Positions 42,595 to 51,228 of a stretch of DNA of 64,000 nt are shown piece by piece. The stretch spans positions 8,772,501 to 8,836,500 of the forward strand of contig NZ_CP047146.1 in assembly GCF_009834125.1 (NCBI RefSeq), written 5' to 3'. Position 1 is the stretch's first letter. Each line of letters begins with the position of its first letter. Under the pieces are notes generated by a model, which saw only the letters and a list, made by a program, of their open reading frames with translations, did no database searches and had not been told where the DNA came from. Made by a program: the position numbers and the translations under genes. This DNA is from Streptomyces sp. GS7. Its GTDB lineage: Bacteria > Actinomycetota > Actinomycetes > Streptomycetales > Streptomycetaceae.

Positions 42595-43820
42595 GACCGA
42601 TACCGCAGGCGTTGACCGCCGCAGACATCCTCGCCGCGGCGCTGGCCGACCCGTGCACCGCCTGGGTCGCAGCACCCGGTAAGCGAGCGTGGGCGCAATC
42701 GCTGGCCGGTGGCGCAGCCGGGATCGCCCTGCTCCACATCGAACGTGCCCGCACCGGTCGTGGCGACTGGAACACCGCACACGCCTGGTTATCCCAGGCA
42801 GCCTCCGAGGACCTCACCGCCGCCTCCAACGCAAGCCTCTACCTCGGGGCCCCCGCCCTGGCCTTCGTTCTGCGCGCCGCCGCAGGCTCCACCGGCCGGT
42901 ACCGAAGCGCGCTGGAGAAACTGAACGACGCCACCATCGCGGTCACCCAGCGGCGACTGGCACAGGCCCACGCCCGCATCGATCGAGGCGAACGCCCCGC
43001 CATGAAGGAGTTCGACCTGATCCGCGGACTCGCCGGGCTGGGCGCCTACCACCTCGCCCACCAACCGCACCACAAGATCACCACCGATGTGCTGACCTAC
43101 CTGGTGCGCCTTACCGATCCCCTTCCCAAACAGGGCGACCTCCCCGCCTGGTGGACCGACGTCTCCCCCAATGGCGAGCCGACCGCGGGCTTCCCCGGAG
43201 GGCACGGGAACTTCGGGCTGGCACACGGCATCGGCTCAGCCTTATCCGTGATGTCACTGGCGCTCCTGTACGGCCTGGATGTACCGGAGATGACCGACGC
43301 AGTCGCACGAATCTGCACCTGGACCGACCGGTGGCGCCAAGGAGATGACACCAGCCCGTGGTGGCCAGGCTTCATCTCGATCGAGCAGGCCACTGACGGG
43401 CATATCGACCTGGCACTGCGGCCCCGGCCATCCTGGTGCTATGGCGTCAGCGGCACCGCCCGCGCCCAACAGTTGGCCGGTCTGGCACTGGGCGAGCCCG
43501 CACGCGTGCAGGCCGCCGAGAACGCCATCCTTGCGGCTCTGCGCGACCCGATCCAACTAGACCTGCTCCCCGAGATCGGCCTGTGCCACGGGACGGCCGG
43601 ACTGCTGCACACCGCGTGGCGGATGGCCGACCAGACAACGAACCCCGCGATCATCGCGGAGCTGCCGCGCGTAACCGATCGCCTGATTGCCGTGCTCGAC
43701 CGTTTCGACCACGAGCCCGAACTGCTCGATGGCACCGCTGGAGCAGCCCTCGCTCTGCACACCGCCGGCACCGCGACCGCACCCGTATCGCGCTGGGACG
43801 CCTTTCTCGCCCTGGCGTGA
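42591..43820 (+). CDS. lanC: Lanthionine cyclase LanC
   Basis: A 409-residue cyclase starting ATG 42591 (overlap with lanB). Zinc ligands are C283 (SWCYGVSG), C332 and H333 (GLCHGTAG), with H212 (GLAHGIGS) as the likely acid/base. It adds core Cys thiols to dehydrated residues to close the (methyl)lanthionine rings. All catalytic residues are present. Confidence 0.93.
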   Translation: MRPIPQALTAADILAAALADPCTAWVAAPGKRAWAQSLAGGAAGIALLHIERARTGRGDWNTAHAWLSQAASEDLTAASNASLYLGAPALAFVLRAAAGSTGRYRSALEKLNDATIAVTQRRLAQAHARIDRGERPAMKEFDLIRGLAGLGAYHLAHQPHHKITTDVLTYLVRLTDPLPKQGDLPAWWTDVSPNGEPTAGFPGGHGNFGLAHGIGSALSVMSLALLYGLDVPEMTDAVARICTWTDRWRQGDDTSPWWPGFISIEQATDGHIDLALRPRPSWCYGVSGTARAQQLAGLALGEPARVQAAENAILAALRDPIQLDLLPEIGLCHGTAGLLHTAWRMADQTTNPAIIAELPRVTDRLIAVLDRFDHEPELLDGTAGAALALHTAGTATAPVSRWDAFLALA

Positions 43821-43838
43821 TCACACTGGAGACGTCTG

Positions 43839-44714
43839 ATGGACAACTCGCCCGCGTGGCACCAGGTCAACATCGCCTTCCCCGACTGGCACCGTGCCGA
43901 GCAAACCGCCCTGGCCCACCTCACCCCCCTCCTGTGCACCGCCGAGGACGAAGGCGCGATAGGTACCTGGTTCCTCATCCGCAAACGCCCGTGCTGGCGC
44001 GTGCGCTACCTGCCTGCCCCCGACACCCACGTCCGCATCGGCCGAGAGCTGGAGGCGCTGACAGTCGCAGGGCACATCGCCACCTGGACACCTGCCATCT
44101 ACGAGCCCGAAGTGCACGCCTTCGGTGGCGCCGAAGCGATGATGGTGGCCCACCGCCTCTTCCACCGCGACAGCCGTGGCCTGCTGACCTACCTCCAGCA
44201 TGAGGACGGAACCGCGCGCGGCCATCGCCGGGAAATGTCCCTCATGCTGTGCAGCATCCTGATGCGGTCGGCCGGCCTGGACTGGTACGAGCAGGGCGAC
44301 GTCTGGGCGAGGGTGGTCGCCCACCGACCACTGCCCGCCGCCGACCAGAGCAACACCGGCCGACTGCACGCTGCCGTGCACCGGCTGATCACCGTGGACA
44401 CAGAGGACCAGCTCAGCCAGGAGGGGCCCCTGGCCCACGCCGCGGGATGGGCCAGTGCCTACACCGCCGCCGGACACGAGCTGGCCCACCTCGCCGCCTC
44501 CGGAGCGCTACACCGCGGCCTACGCGCCATCCTGGCCCACCACCTGCTCTTCGCCTGGAACCGGATCGGCCTGCCCTACGCCACCCAAGCCGCCCTCGCA
44601 GCCACCGCCAAGTCCGTGATCTTCGGCCCCGATCCCACCACAGAAAACAGCGCCACCGCAGTGAACATCGGCATCAACACCACGCCCAGCGGCCCGGCCT
44701 CGGCACCCCGCTGA
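43839..44714 (+). CDS. Stand-alone thiopeptide-type (SpaB_C-like) protein
   Basis: A 291-residue protein matching the 'thiopeptide-type bacteriocin biosynthesis' domain: WHQVNIAFPDWHRAEQTALAHLTPLL, then TWFLIRKRPCWRVRYLP and a helical second half with HRLFHRDSRGLL. It is a second SpaB_C-type protein beside the one fused in LanB, a pairing seen in FxLD clusters. In related systems the stand-alone form may add a second elimination or substrate-binding function; the role here is inferred. Confidence 0.85.
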   Translation: MDNSPAWHQVNIAFPDWHRAEQTALAHLTPLLCTAEDEGAIGTWFLIRKRPCWRVRYLPAPDTHVRIGRELEALTVAGHIATWTPAIYEPEVHAFGGAEAMMVAHRLFHRDSRGLLTYLQHEDGTARGHRREMSLMLCSILMRSAGLDWYEQGDVWARVVAHRPLPAADQSNTGRLHAAVHRLITVDTEDQLSQEGPLAHAAGWASAYTAAGHELAHLAASGALHRGLRAILAHHLLFAWNRIGLPYATQAALAATAKSVIFGPDPTTENSATAVNIGINTTPSGPASAPR

Positions 44715-44749
44715 ACGCGTCATCACGCTCCGCCTACCCCGGGGGCCCC

Positions 44750-45850
44750 ATGGACCCGCACGGACCGATAGCCCAACGCTTCCCACTCGTCGCCCGCGCC
44801 CGCCCCGCCTGCCTACCACTGCCCCAACGCGTGCAGGGACTGGTCGACCTTGCCGAGAGCGCAGAACGCCAGGCCGACCAAGGATTCGCCTCGGCCGTCT
44901 ACAACCAGTCGGCGCTCATCGCGTCTGACCTCAACCTCCCCGAACTCGCGGGGAAGTTGTGCCACCAGCACGCCGATGCCTACCTGCACGCCTGCCCATT
45001 GCCCGGCAAGAGTGCCATCCGCGGGCTAGAACCCATCGTGAACCTGGCCCGCTTGCAGATCCGTGCAGGAAAAGCCGACGACGGTCGACGGCACCTCCTC
45101 AACCTCTACGAAGCCGTCAGCACAGGCACAGCCGCACAATTCGGCGATATCGCCCTACCCGCACACCTCACCGCCACGCCGGACGACCGCCATGAAGTCC
45201 GCGCCTGGCTGTGGACAGTCCTCCTCGCCGATGGCACGAGAACCCTCACCTCCAAGGGGCGCTGGGACGAGGCACTAACCCACATCGAGGAACACCGCGG
45301 CGTGGGCAAGCGGATGCTCGACGGACGACAAGTCGCCGTCCTCGCCGCACTCGTCGCAGGCGACCCAGCAGGCGCCGTAGATCTCCTCGAAGAGACCACG
45401 CCCGGCGAACCCTGGGAACAGGCCGTGACCGCGTGCCTCACCGCACTATGTCATCGCGCCGCCAGCCAACCGGCCGCTCACCGCACGCACACCCTGGCGA
45501 ACATGTACGCCAAGCTGGAGCCTGCACGCGGCATGGCCGTCTTCGATGCTCGCCTCGGACTGACGATCTTGGACGTCATCGGCAGCGACCAGGAGCCCGT
45601 CACGCACCGAGTCGTCGACACGTTGTACAGCCGGACAACGACACTGAACGACGGACACGCCGCCCGCGAGAATCTGGCGCACCCCTTGTTCACCACTCTC
45701 GTCACCGGCAAACAGCAGAAGAACTGCCAAGACATCGTGGACGCGTGCGCGCTCGGTGCTGGAAAACTCCCCGACGAGCTGCATGACCAACTCGCCATGG
45801 CGCTGCGTACGAGCGACCGCACCATCCGGAAAGGTGTCACCAGTAAATAG
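44750..45850 (+). CDS. TPR-like helical protein of the lanthipeptide cluster
   Basis: A 366-residue protein from ATG 44750. It is almost wholly helical with repeat-like spacing (VYNQSALIASDLNLPELAGKLCHQHADAYLHACPLP, ARLQIRAGKADDGRRHLLNLYEAV), like the TPR halves of actinobacterial regulators, but it has no DNA-binding domain. It may be a regulatory or scaffold protein, or immunity-related. It ends the plus-strand cluster. Confidence 0.6.
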   Translation: MDPHGPIAQRFPLVARARPACLPLPQRVQGLVDLAESAERQADQGFASAVYNQSALIASDLNLPELAGKLCHQHADAYLHACPLPGKSAIRGLEPIVNLARLQIRAGKADDGRRHLLNLYEAVSTGTAAQFGDIALPAHLTATPDDRHEVRAWLWTVLLADGTRTLTSKGRWDEALTHIEEHRGVGKRMLDGRQVAVLAALVAGDPAGAVDLLEETTPGEPWEQAVTACLTALCHRAASQPAAHRTHTLANMYAKLEPARGMAVFDARLGLTILDVIGSDQEPVTHRVVDTLYSRTTTLNDGHAARENLAHPLFTTLVTGKQQKNCQDIVDACALGAGKLPDELHDQLAMALRTSDRTIRKGVTSK

Positions 45851-45974
45851 CCCCGCTCACGGCCGGAGTGGCTTCCGCGTGAGCAAATTGAGCGAGAACG
45901 ACCAAGGTCGGCGGCCGGTGTAACAGCTCACGACCACCTGTGCCTCAGATCCCCCCGCGCCGCGTGCGAGCCAT

Positions 45975-48900
45975 CTACAGCAATGGTTCAGCTGAGGGAG
46001 CTTCCGGTGCTTCATGGTGCTGCTGGACGTCCGTGACAGTGCGGTTGGCGTACAGAGAAGCGGGCTGTGGCTTCTGCGATGGCTCCTGGGCCTCTTGCCC
46101 AGCGACCTGCGTCCCCGTACGCCGGGACAGCGCCTCTCGGAGTCCGGCTTCTCTGTAGGCGGCGCCCCGGGCGGTGCTTCGGGCCTTCGTCGCCTCCCCC
46201 CGGACGCTCTTAGCGGCCTGGTTGTCCTTGTTCTGGGCACGGCGCAGGAGGACGGTTTTGTCGCGCCCCAGTGTCTCTGCTTCGGCGATCACGGCCTCGT
46301 GCTCCTCGGCGGGACCGGCAAGGGAGCAAAGCTCCTGAAGACGGTCGTGCAATGCCTCCAGTTCACGCGCGGCCTCGATGCGCTGTTGCTGGAGCGTTCC
46401 GCGTTCAGCCTCGGCGTGGACACGGTCGTCACCGCGTAGTACGGGACGGCCGAACCGGCCGGTGGCGGTCAACTGATAGTCAAGCTGGTGCAGTCGTTCT
46501 TCCACTTCGCGCTTTGCGTGAGTGTGCTGGGCGACCACGTCCGTGAGGGTACGGATCTCGCAGATCGCCTCGGCGCGTGCGGTGAGGTCCTGGTGCCTCC
46601 GGTTGAGGGCAAGCACGTTCGGTCCTGTTCCCGCTGCGGCTTGTTGTTCGGCGCGGTCGGCTACTGCCTCCGCCTTTTCGGCTGCCGTACGGGTGGCGCG
46701 GGCGGCCGTGGCAGCCTTGCGAATCGCGTCGTGCAGAGCCACATTGCTGAGGTGTGCGTACGGGCAGCCAGTCGTGGGGGCGGTTTCCGTTGCTGAGGCC
46801 GACGGCGCGGGTCGCTCCGTGGTGCTCGGGGTGGGGCGGTCCTCGGGCTGCGGCGCGTCTTCCGGGCCGTCCGCCTCGTACGGGTCGCCAGTTCCGGGAG
46901 CGCGGGGGGTCGGCAGATCGGCTACCGCCTGTCGGACGTGGGCGGGGACCGCGGCCGTCGGAAGTTCGGTGAGGATCATGCGCTCTTCGGTGCCGGTCTC
47001 AACCTCGCGGATGAGGCCGGCGACAGCACGGTCTAGCTGTTCCTGGTCGGTGAGCGCCTCTCCTCCGCGGGCACGGTCGGCGTCGGTTTCGTAGACGGAC
47101 AGCGGGAGGAAGAGGTGGGACTCCTTCTTGTCTCGGCTCATCATCGTGTAGAGGGCATTGGCCTGCGCGCCGGGGCCGTAGACCAGGGTTTCCTGAACGC
47201 TGAGGCCCTGGCTCTTATGGCCGGTGATCGCGTAGCCAAGACTCAGGCCGCCCTGGGCGATGTAGTCCGCATCAACCCATTCGGCGTGGTCTTCGTGGCC
47301 GTCGACCGTCTTGACTCGCCACTCGACGAGAACACGGCGTTCGTCGTCCACTGCGCGGACGATTCCGCGGAGCCCGTTGAGCACGTCTTCGTTCGCACCG
47401 CGGCTCTTCTTGGCGCGGTAGTCGTTGACGCGCAGGAGGACCTGGTCCCCCACAGAGAGGGTCAGTTCACGTCCACCGGCGAGCGCATAGGTGTGCTCGG
47501 GGCCGATGAGATCGCCGGTGGTCTTGCGCAGGGCCCGGGCTCCGAGGTTGAGCTCTTCGACGATCTCGTTCGTGGCGGCCAGCATCAGCAGCTGCTGCAC
47601 GGCAGTGTGGTCGTCGCTGTGCGCGGAGCGCTTGTCGGCCCAGATGGTGAGCATCGCAGCGAGCGTCTCGTCCTTGTTAGCGAGCGCGTGCACGCGGCCC
47701 GTGCCGGCGAAGGTCCGCAGCGATTCCACGCGCCGGTCGTCGCGCCACAGCTGGAGCGCGCGGCGTTCGACGGCGTCCTTCTGCCGGAAGTTCTCCGTCA
47801 GCCTCAGACCGCCCACGATGCGGTGGACTGCGCCGAAGTGGCCGCCGACGCCCGGCGAGTGCAACTGCTTGGGGTCGCCGATGCCGACGACCTTCGTGCC
47901 GGTCTTCGCGGCGTGTTCGAGGAGTTCGGCGATATCGCGGTCATCGCACATGGCGTCTTCGTCCACGACCAGAACGTCCACACCGGCAAGCCCTCGCCCG
48001 CCCTTGCGGATGCCCATGAGCCAGGAGGCGAGGGTGCGGGAGGTGATCCCGGCTTCCGCCTTGAGGTTGGCGGCGGCGACGGCCGCCGTGCTCGCTCCCG
48101 CGATTACCAGGCCCTGGGCCTCCCATGCCTGCCGGGCGGCGTCCATGAGCGTCGTCTTGCCCGCGCCCGCGACGCCCTCGACAGAGTCAATGCCGTGTCC
48201 AGCGGTGAGGAGCCGTTCGAGGACGGCGCGCTGCTCGGCGGAGAAGGGGAAGCCCTGCTGGGCCTCGACTGTGGACAGGGTCATCACGACCGTGTCGCCG
48301 CTGACGACGGCGGACTGTTCGTTCAGGCGCCGGGTGGTCTCAGTGACGATCAGCGCTTCGGCGGCGACGATGTCCGCGGTCGTGTACCGGTCGGCGTGCG
48401 CGTAGTGCTGGGCGCCCCGGGGGTTGAGCTTGACGGCGTACCCGGCCTGCTGGAGCACGGAGTTGGTGAGCTTCTCGGCTTCGGCGGCGGTACCGATCCC
48501 GTTCGGGAGCGCGTCAAGCACGGCCGCGATGGCGGCGGCGTGCGTGAATTCCTTGGAGTGGCTGGTGAGGCCGGTCTTCGGGTCGAAGACGATGCTGCAC
48601 AGCTCTTCCAGGCTCGGGTTGAGCTGATCGACGGATTCGCCGACGGCTCCGGTGGTGATGGCGTCGGGGTCGTCACCGGCGGCGCGTCCTTCGGCCTGCC
48701 AGTACGCGCGCAGGACGTCATCCTCGACGCCTGCGGCTTCGCCGTTCTTGGCGGCCTTGGAGGCGGCGGAGGCGGCGGTGCGTTCGCGCAGGGTGGCGCT
48801 GTCGTAGTCGAGTCCGAGTTTGCTGAGCAGTTGACGGATCTGGCTGTCGCGCTTGCTGAAGAGTCGGATGGTGGCTTCGGGGATGGCGGCAATTTCCCAT

Positions 48901-50423
48901 GCCCCGGTGCGTTCTTCGCGGCGGAAGCTGATGCCGTAGCGGTCGCCGAGTTCGCGGCGGATGCGGGCGTTCATCAGGGACTGGGTCGCTCGGGTATGGC
49001 GATGAATGTCCCGGCCGCCTGCGGCCACGGTGGACCATTGCCCGTCATCGCCCTTGGCCATGTTGGCCAGAGTGAAGTGCAAGTGGAAGTGGGGGTCGCC
49101 ATAGGGCGCGCCGCCGACCGGCCGGGCCGCGCGGTGGATCATCAGCCACCCGGAGAACCCGCTGGTTCCGATGACGTCGGCGGACTGGCCGTCGCCGTGA
49201 CGACCGCGCATCCCGTAGGCGGTCCAGCTTTGGAGGGCCTCGATGGCCTCGCATCCGGCGGAGGTGAAGATGTCCTCTACCTCGGCGGCCAACTTCGGCG
49301 GGGCGTATGCGAGGAATGCTGACTTGCTCTTGGCCAGGTCCAAGGTGACGTCGGTGCCCCGGTTGCCGACTTCCACGCGGCCTTCCCGCATGGCGGCCTT
49401 GATTTCTTCCGCGTCCCAGACCTGCTCCGGAGCGATACCAGCGGCCTTGGCCATGGCGATGGCTTCGCGGACGTCCATGGGCAGATCGCGAAGCCGACGG
49501 CCGCCTTCGGTCTCGGTCTGCTGGTAACGCCGTTTCATGGACCGGGAGTCGAACAGGTCCGTGGGCTGCTGCCCCGTCGCGCGGGCCTTCTCCTCGACGG
49601 CATGCAGGAGTGCACGGGCGTCGAGTCGCCCGCCGGCCTCGGCGAGAAGTGCCTTCTCCAGGGCCTGTTCGCCGTAGAGCTCGACGGCGTCAATGCCGAC
49701 GGCGCCGGCGAGTTTGAGCAGGGTGGAGGCGGGTACCTTGTGGGCTTCGCCAAACCGGGTCAGTTGCCGCTCCATGGTGGCGAAGGCGGCCTTCTTGCGC
49801 TGAGAGTCGAGCAGTGAATCCGGCTTCACGCCGCGCTCGGCGGCACTGCGGCGGATGGCCCGGACCAGGGGGGCCGCAGACAGCTTGGCGGCCGGGGCGA
49901 TGGCGAGCTTCGGTTCCACCAGGGTCTGCCCGGTGCGCGGGTCCTCGCCGCGCATGAGGCGTCGAGCAGCTTGGAATTGCTCGGGCGTGAGGGTGCTGCC
50001 GGGGACGATGTCGAACTCGGCTAGGCCGTTCCCGATCCACATCAGCGGGCGTTCGCTCGCGTTCAGGTGGTAGTCGACCTGTCCGTCGGCTGCCGGGGCG
50101 GGGGCAATGGTCTCCCCGTAGAGTTCGTGGGCGTCGAGCCCTGCTGCGGAGGCGACTTCGACGGCGTCGAATGTAGTGAACCGGGCGGTCTTGGCGTTCC
50201 TCAACTGGGCGCGGGCGCGGAAGAATGCCTTCTTGGCCTCGGTGGAGCCGAGGAGTCTGGCGACGCTGGTTCCAGCTTCTTCGGCCTTGGCCTCGATGGC
50301 GGCCACGAGCGGGGCGGCATCGACGGTGGCGGCTTTCCCGCAGCCGTGGCCTCCGGTCAGGCGGTACTCGGTCTGCTCGTCCGACGAGCCGATCACGGTT
50401 GCCCACCCCACCGGCTCGCCCAC
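45975..50423 (-). CDS. MobF relaxase-helicase (TraA/TrwC type)
   Basis: A 1482-residue protein from GTG 50423, with GGAGGGG before it. The relaxase part contains the metal-binding His triad DPHFHLHFTLAN (about 443-454). The helicase part has Walker A GVAGAGKTTL (about 750), VLVVDEDAM (Walker B), and later TraA-type motifs (GYAITGHKSQGLS). It nicks oriT, stays bound to the 5' end and unwinds the strand for transfer. The N-terminal third carries three copies of a 70-residue helical module. A coiled-coil-rich tail ends the protein. Confidence 0.92.
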   Translation of the reverse strand: MGEPVGWATVIGSSDEQTEYRLTGGHGCGKAATVDAAPLVAAIEAKAEEAGTSVARLLGSTEAKKAFFRARAQLRNAKTARFTTFDAVEVASAAGLDAHELYGETIAPAPAADGQVDYHLNASERPLMWIGNGLAEFDIVPGSTLTPEQFQAARRLMRGEDPRTGQTLVEPKLAIAPAAKLSAAPLVRAIRRSAAERGVKPDSLLDSQRKKAAFATMERQLTRFGEAHKVPASTLLKLAGAVGIDAVELYGEQALEKALLAEAGGRLDARALLHAVEEKARATGQQPTDLFDSRSMKRRYQQTETEGGRRLRDLPMDVREAIAMAKAAGIAPEQVWDAEEIKAAMREGRVEVGNRGTDVTLDLAKSKSAFLAYAPPKLAAEVEDIFTSAGCEAIEALQSWTAYGMRGRHGDGQSADVIGTSGFSGWLMIHRAARPVGGAPYGDPHFHLHFTLANMAKGDDGQWSTVAAGGRDIHRHTRATQSLMNARIRRELGDRYGISFRREERTGAWEIAAIPEATIRLFSKRDSQIRQLLSKLGLDYDSATLRERTAASAASKAAKNGEAAGVEDDVLRAYWQAEGRAAGDDPDAITTGAVGESVDQLNPSLEELCSIVFDPKTGLTSHSKEFTHAAAIAAVLDALPNGIGTAAEAEKLTNSVLQQAGYAVKLNPRGAQHYAHADRYTTADIVAAEALIVTETTRRLNEQSAVVSGDTVVMTLSTVEAQQGFPFSAEQRAVLERLLTAGHGIDSVEGVAGAGKTTLMDAARQAWEAQGLVIAGASTAAVAAANLKAEAGITSRTLASWLMGIRKGGRGLAGVDVLVVDEDAMCDDRDIAELLEHAAKTGTKVVGIGDPKQLHSPGVGGHFGAVHRIVGGLRLTENFRQKDAVERRALQLWRDDRRVESLRTFAGTGRVHALANKDETLAAMLTIWADKRSAHSDDHTAVQQLLMLAATNEIVEELNLGARALRKTTGDLIGPEHTYALAGGRELTLSVGDQVLLRVNDYRAKKSRGANEDVLNGLRGIVRAVDDERRVLVEWRVKTVDGHEDHAEWVDADYIAQGGLSLGYAITGHKSQGLSVQETLVYGPGAQANALYTMMSRDKKESHLFLPLSVYETDADRARGGEALTDQEQLDRAVAGLIREVETGTEERMILTELPTAAVPAHVRQAVADLPTPRAPGTGDPYEADGPEDAPQPEDRPTPSTTERPAPSASATETAPTTGCPYAHLSNVALHDAIRKAATAARATRTAAEKAEAVADRAEQQAAAGTGPNVLALNRRHQDLTARAEAICEIRTLTDVVAQHTHAKREVEERLHQLDYQLTATGRFGRPVLRGDDRVHAEAERGTLQQQRIEAARELEALHDRLQELCSLAGPAEEHEAVIAEAETLGRDKTVLLRRAQNKDNQAAKSVRGEATKARSTARGAAYREAGLREALSRRTGTQVAGQEAQEPSQKPQPASLYANRTVTDVQQHHEAPEAPSAEPLL

Positions 50424-50467
50424 CCCCTCCGGTCAGCTTCGGTCGAATTCAGTCATCTTGGCCGATT

Positions 50468-50490
50468 GTATCGTCACGAAGTGACGATAC
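50468..50490. repeat. 23-bp palindrome upstream of the relaxase
   Basis: GTATCGTCAC and GTGACGATAC flank a GAA spacer, 45 bases before the relaxase start. It could be a relaxase or accessory-protein binding site at oriT, or an operator for relaxase expression. Confidence 0.6.
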
Positions 50491-50567
50491 CTTGGTCCTC
50501 TAAATTCAAGATCATGATCAACGAGGGCGAACCTCGGGCACTCGGAGCGGCCTGGTCGCTCCTGCGG

Positions 50568-50588
50568 ATCAGGCTCCTGGAGCCTGAT
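50568..50588. repeat. 21-bp palindrome in the oriT candidate region
   Basis: ATCAGGCTCC and GGAGCCTGAT flank a single T. It would form a tight cruciform or hairpin in single-stranded DNA. Confidence 0.55.
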
Positions 50589-50708
50589 GTCCTGTTGGAC
50601 TGTTACCTCTGTGCGAGGCGCGCGGGCTGAGGCGCCGTACGCGTTGAGGCGGTATGACGATCCGATGTCGGTGTAGTACCTGCGCGGGGCTGTGTCGTTG
50701 GCCCGCCT

Positions 50709-50903
50709 ATGGAGCACACCCCGTATCCGGCGGCTTCCCGCCGGTTCGCCGAGTTGTCGGGCCCGTACTGGATGGCCTCGGACTCCCCGGCGTACGGAGT
50801 CGACGCGGAAGGCCGGTTCGGACCGGGACGTCAGACTCCGCCCCCGCAACCGGGCGAACGGCCGGAGGGAGGAGCGGGCTCCCGACAGGCGGGGGGCTCG
50901 TAG
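50709..50903 (+). CDS. Possible small Pro/Gly-rich protein
   Basis: A 64-codon ORF from ATG 50709: MEHTPYPAASRRFAELSGPY, then a Pro/Gly-rich tail. The first 35 residues look protein-like, but no ribosome site is evident. It may be a real small gene or a relic. Confidence 0.35.
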   Translation: MEHTPYPAASRRFAELSGPYWMASDSPAYGVDAEGRFGPGRQTPPPQPGERPEGGAGSRQAGGS

Positions 50904-50977
50904 CCGCCGATATGTCGCCCTGCTGTCGGGTCGAGCGGTCTTGGTTGGGCCCTGCCCGACCCGCAAGCGCCTGGTGA

Positions 50978-51024
50978 CATGACGAAGGTCCCCGCTCCGG
51001 GTCGGAGCGGGGACCTTCGTCATG
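50978..51024. terminator. 21-bp perfect hairpin terminator
   Basis: 50978-50998 is perfectly complementary to 51004-51024 with a GGGTC loop, the longest uninterrupted stem in the window. It ends the minus-strand operon that starts at 51882 and could also serve the plus-strand ORF at 50709. Confidence 0.9.
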
Positions 51025-51048
51025 CTGGCCGTGTGGCTCGGCCGACGG

Positions 51049-51225
51049 CTATGTGTTCAGGGGCCACTCGCCGAACGGCACCGGCGCCTGACCTCGGGCT
51101 TCGCGAACGGCTTCCTCCGTACCGCACGTGGTGCAGATAAAGACCTCGCGGTCGGTGGTCAGACGGGAACGTGCGGGCCGTTCACCGAGCGGGCCGCCGC
51201 AGCGCGGACAGCGGGTGTCGGGCAC
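51049..51225 (-). CDS. Small zinc-ribbon protein
   Basis: A 58-residue protein, GTG 51225. CPRCGG (6-11) and CTTCG (31-35) form a zinc ribbon. It begins three bases after the stop of the next gene upstream, so it is co-transcribed with it. Similar tiny ribbon proteins are common on Streptomyces plasmids; the role is unknown. Confidence 0.75.
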   Translation of the reverse strand: MPDTRCPRCGGPLGERPARSRLTTDREVFICTTCGTEEAVREARGQAPVPFGEWPLNT

Positions 51226-51228
51226 GGG

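Larger units (their letters stand above)
50424..50708. other. Palindrome-rich region upstream of the relaxase, oriT candidate
   Basis: Three inverted repeats occur within 120 bases: 50468-50490 (10-bp arms), 50522-50536 (5-bp arms) and 50568-50588 (10-bp arms). It lies directly before the relaxase start, where MobF oriT sites usually are, and it is less GC-rich than its surroundings. A 38-codon plus-strand ORF (50514-50630) overlaps it but is probably chance. No known oriT sequence was recognised. Confidence 0.45.

Noticed and set aside
46014..49322. Long plus-strand open frames across the relaxase region
   Set aside because: The minus-strand relaxase has clear His-triad and Walker motifs over its whole length; the plus-strand frames have no recognisable domains.
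50514..50630. 38-codon plus-strand ORF in the oriT candidate region
   Set aside because: No clear ribosome site, and it overlaps two of the palindromes; most likely non-coding.
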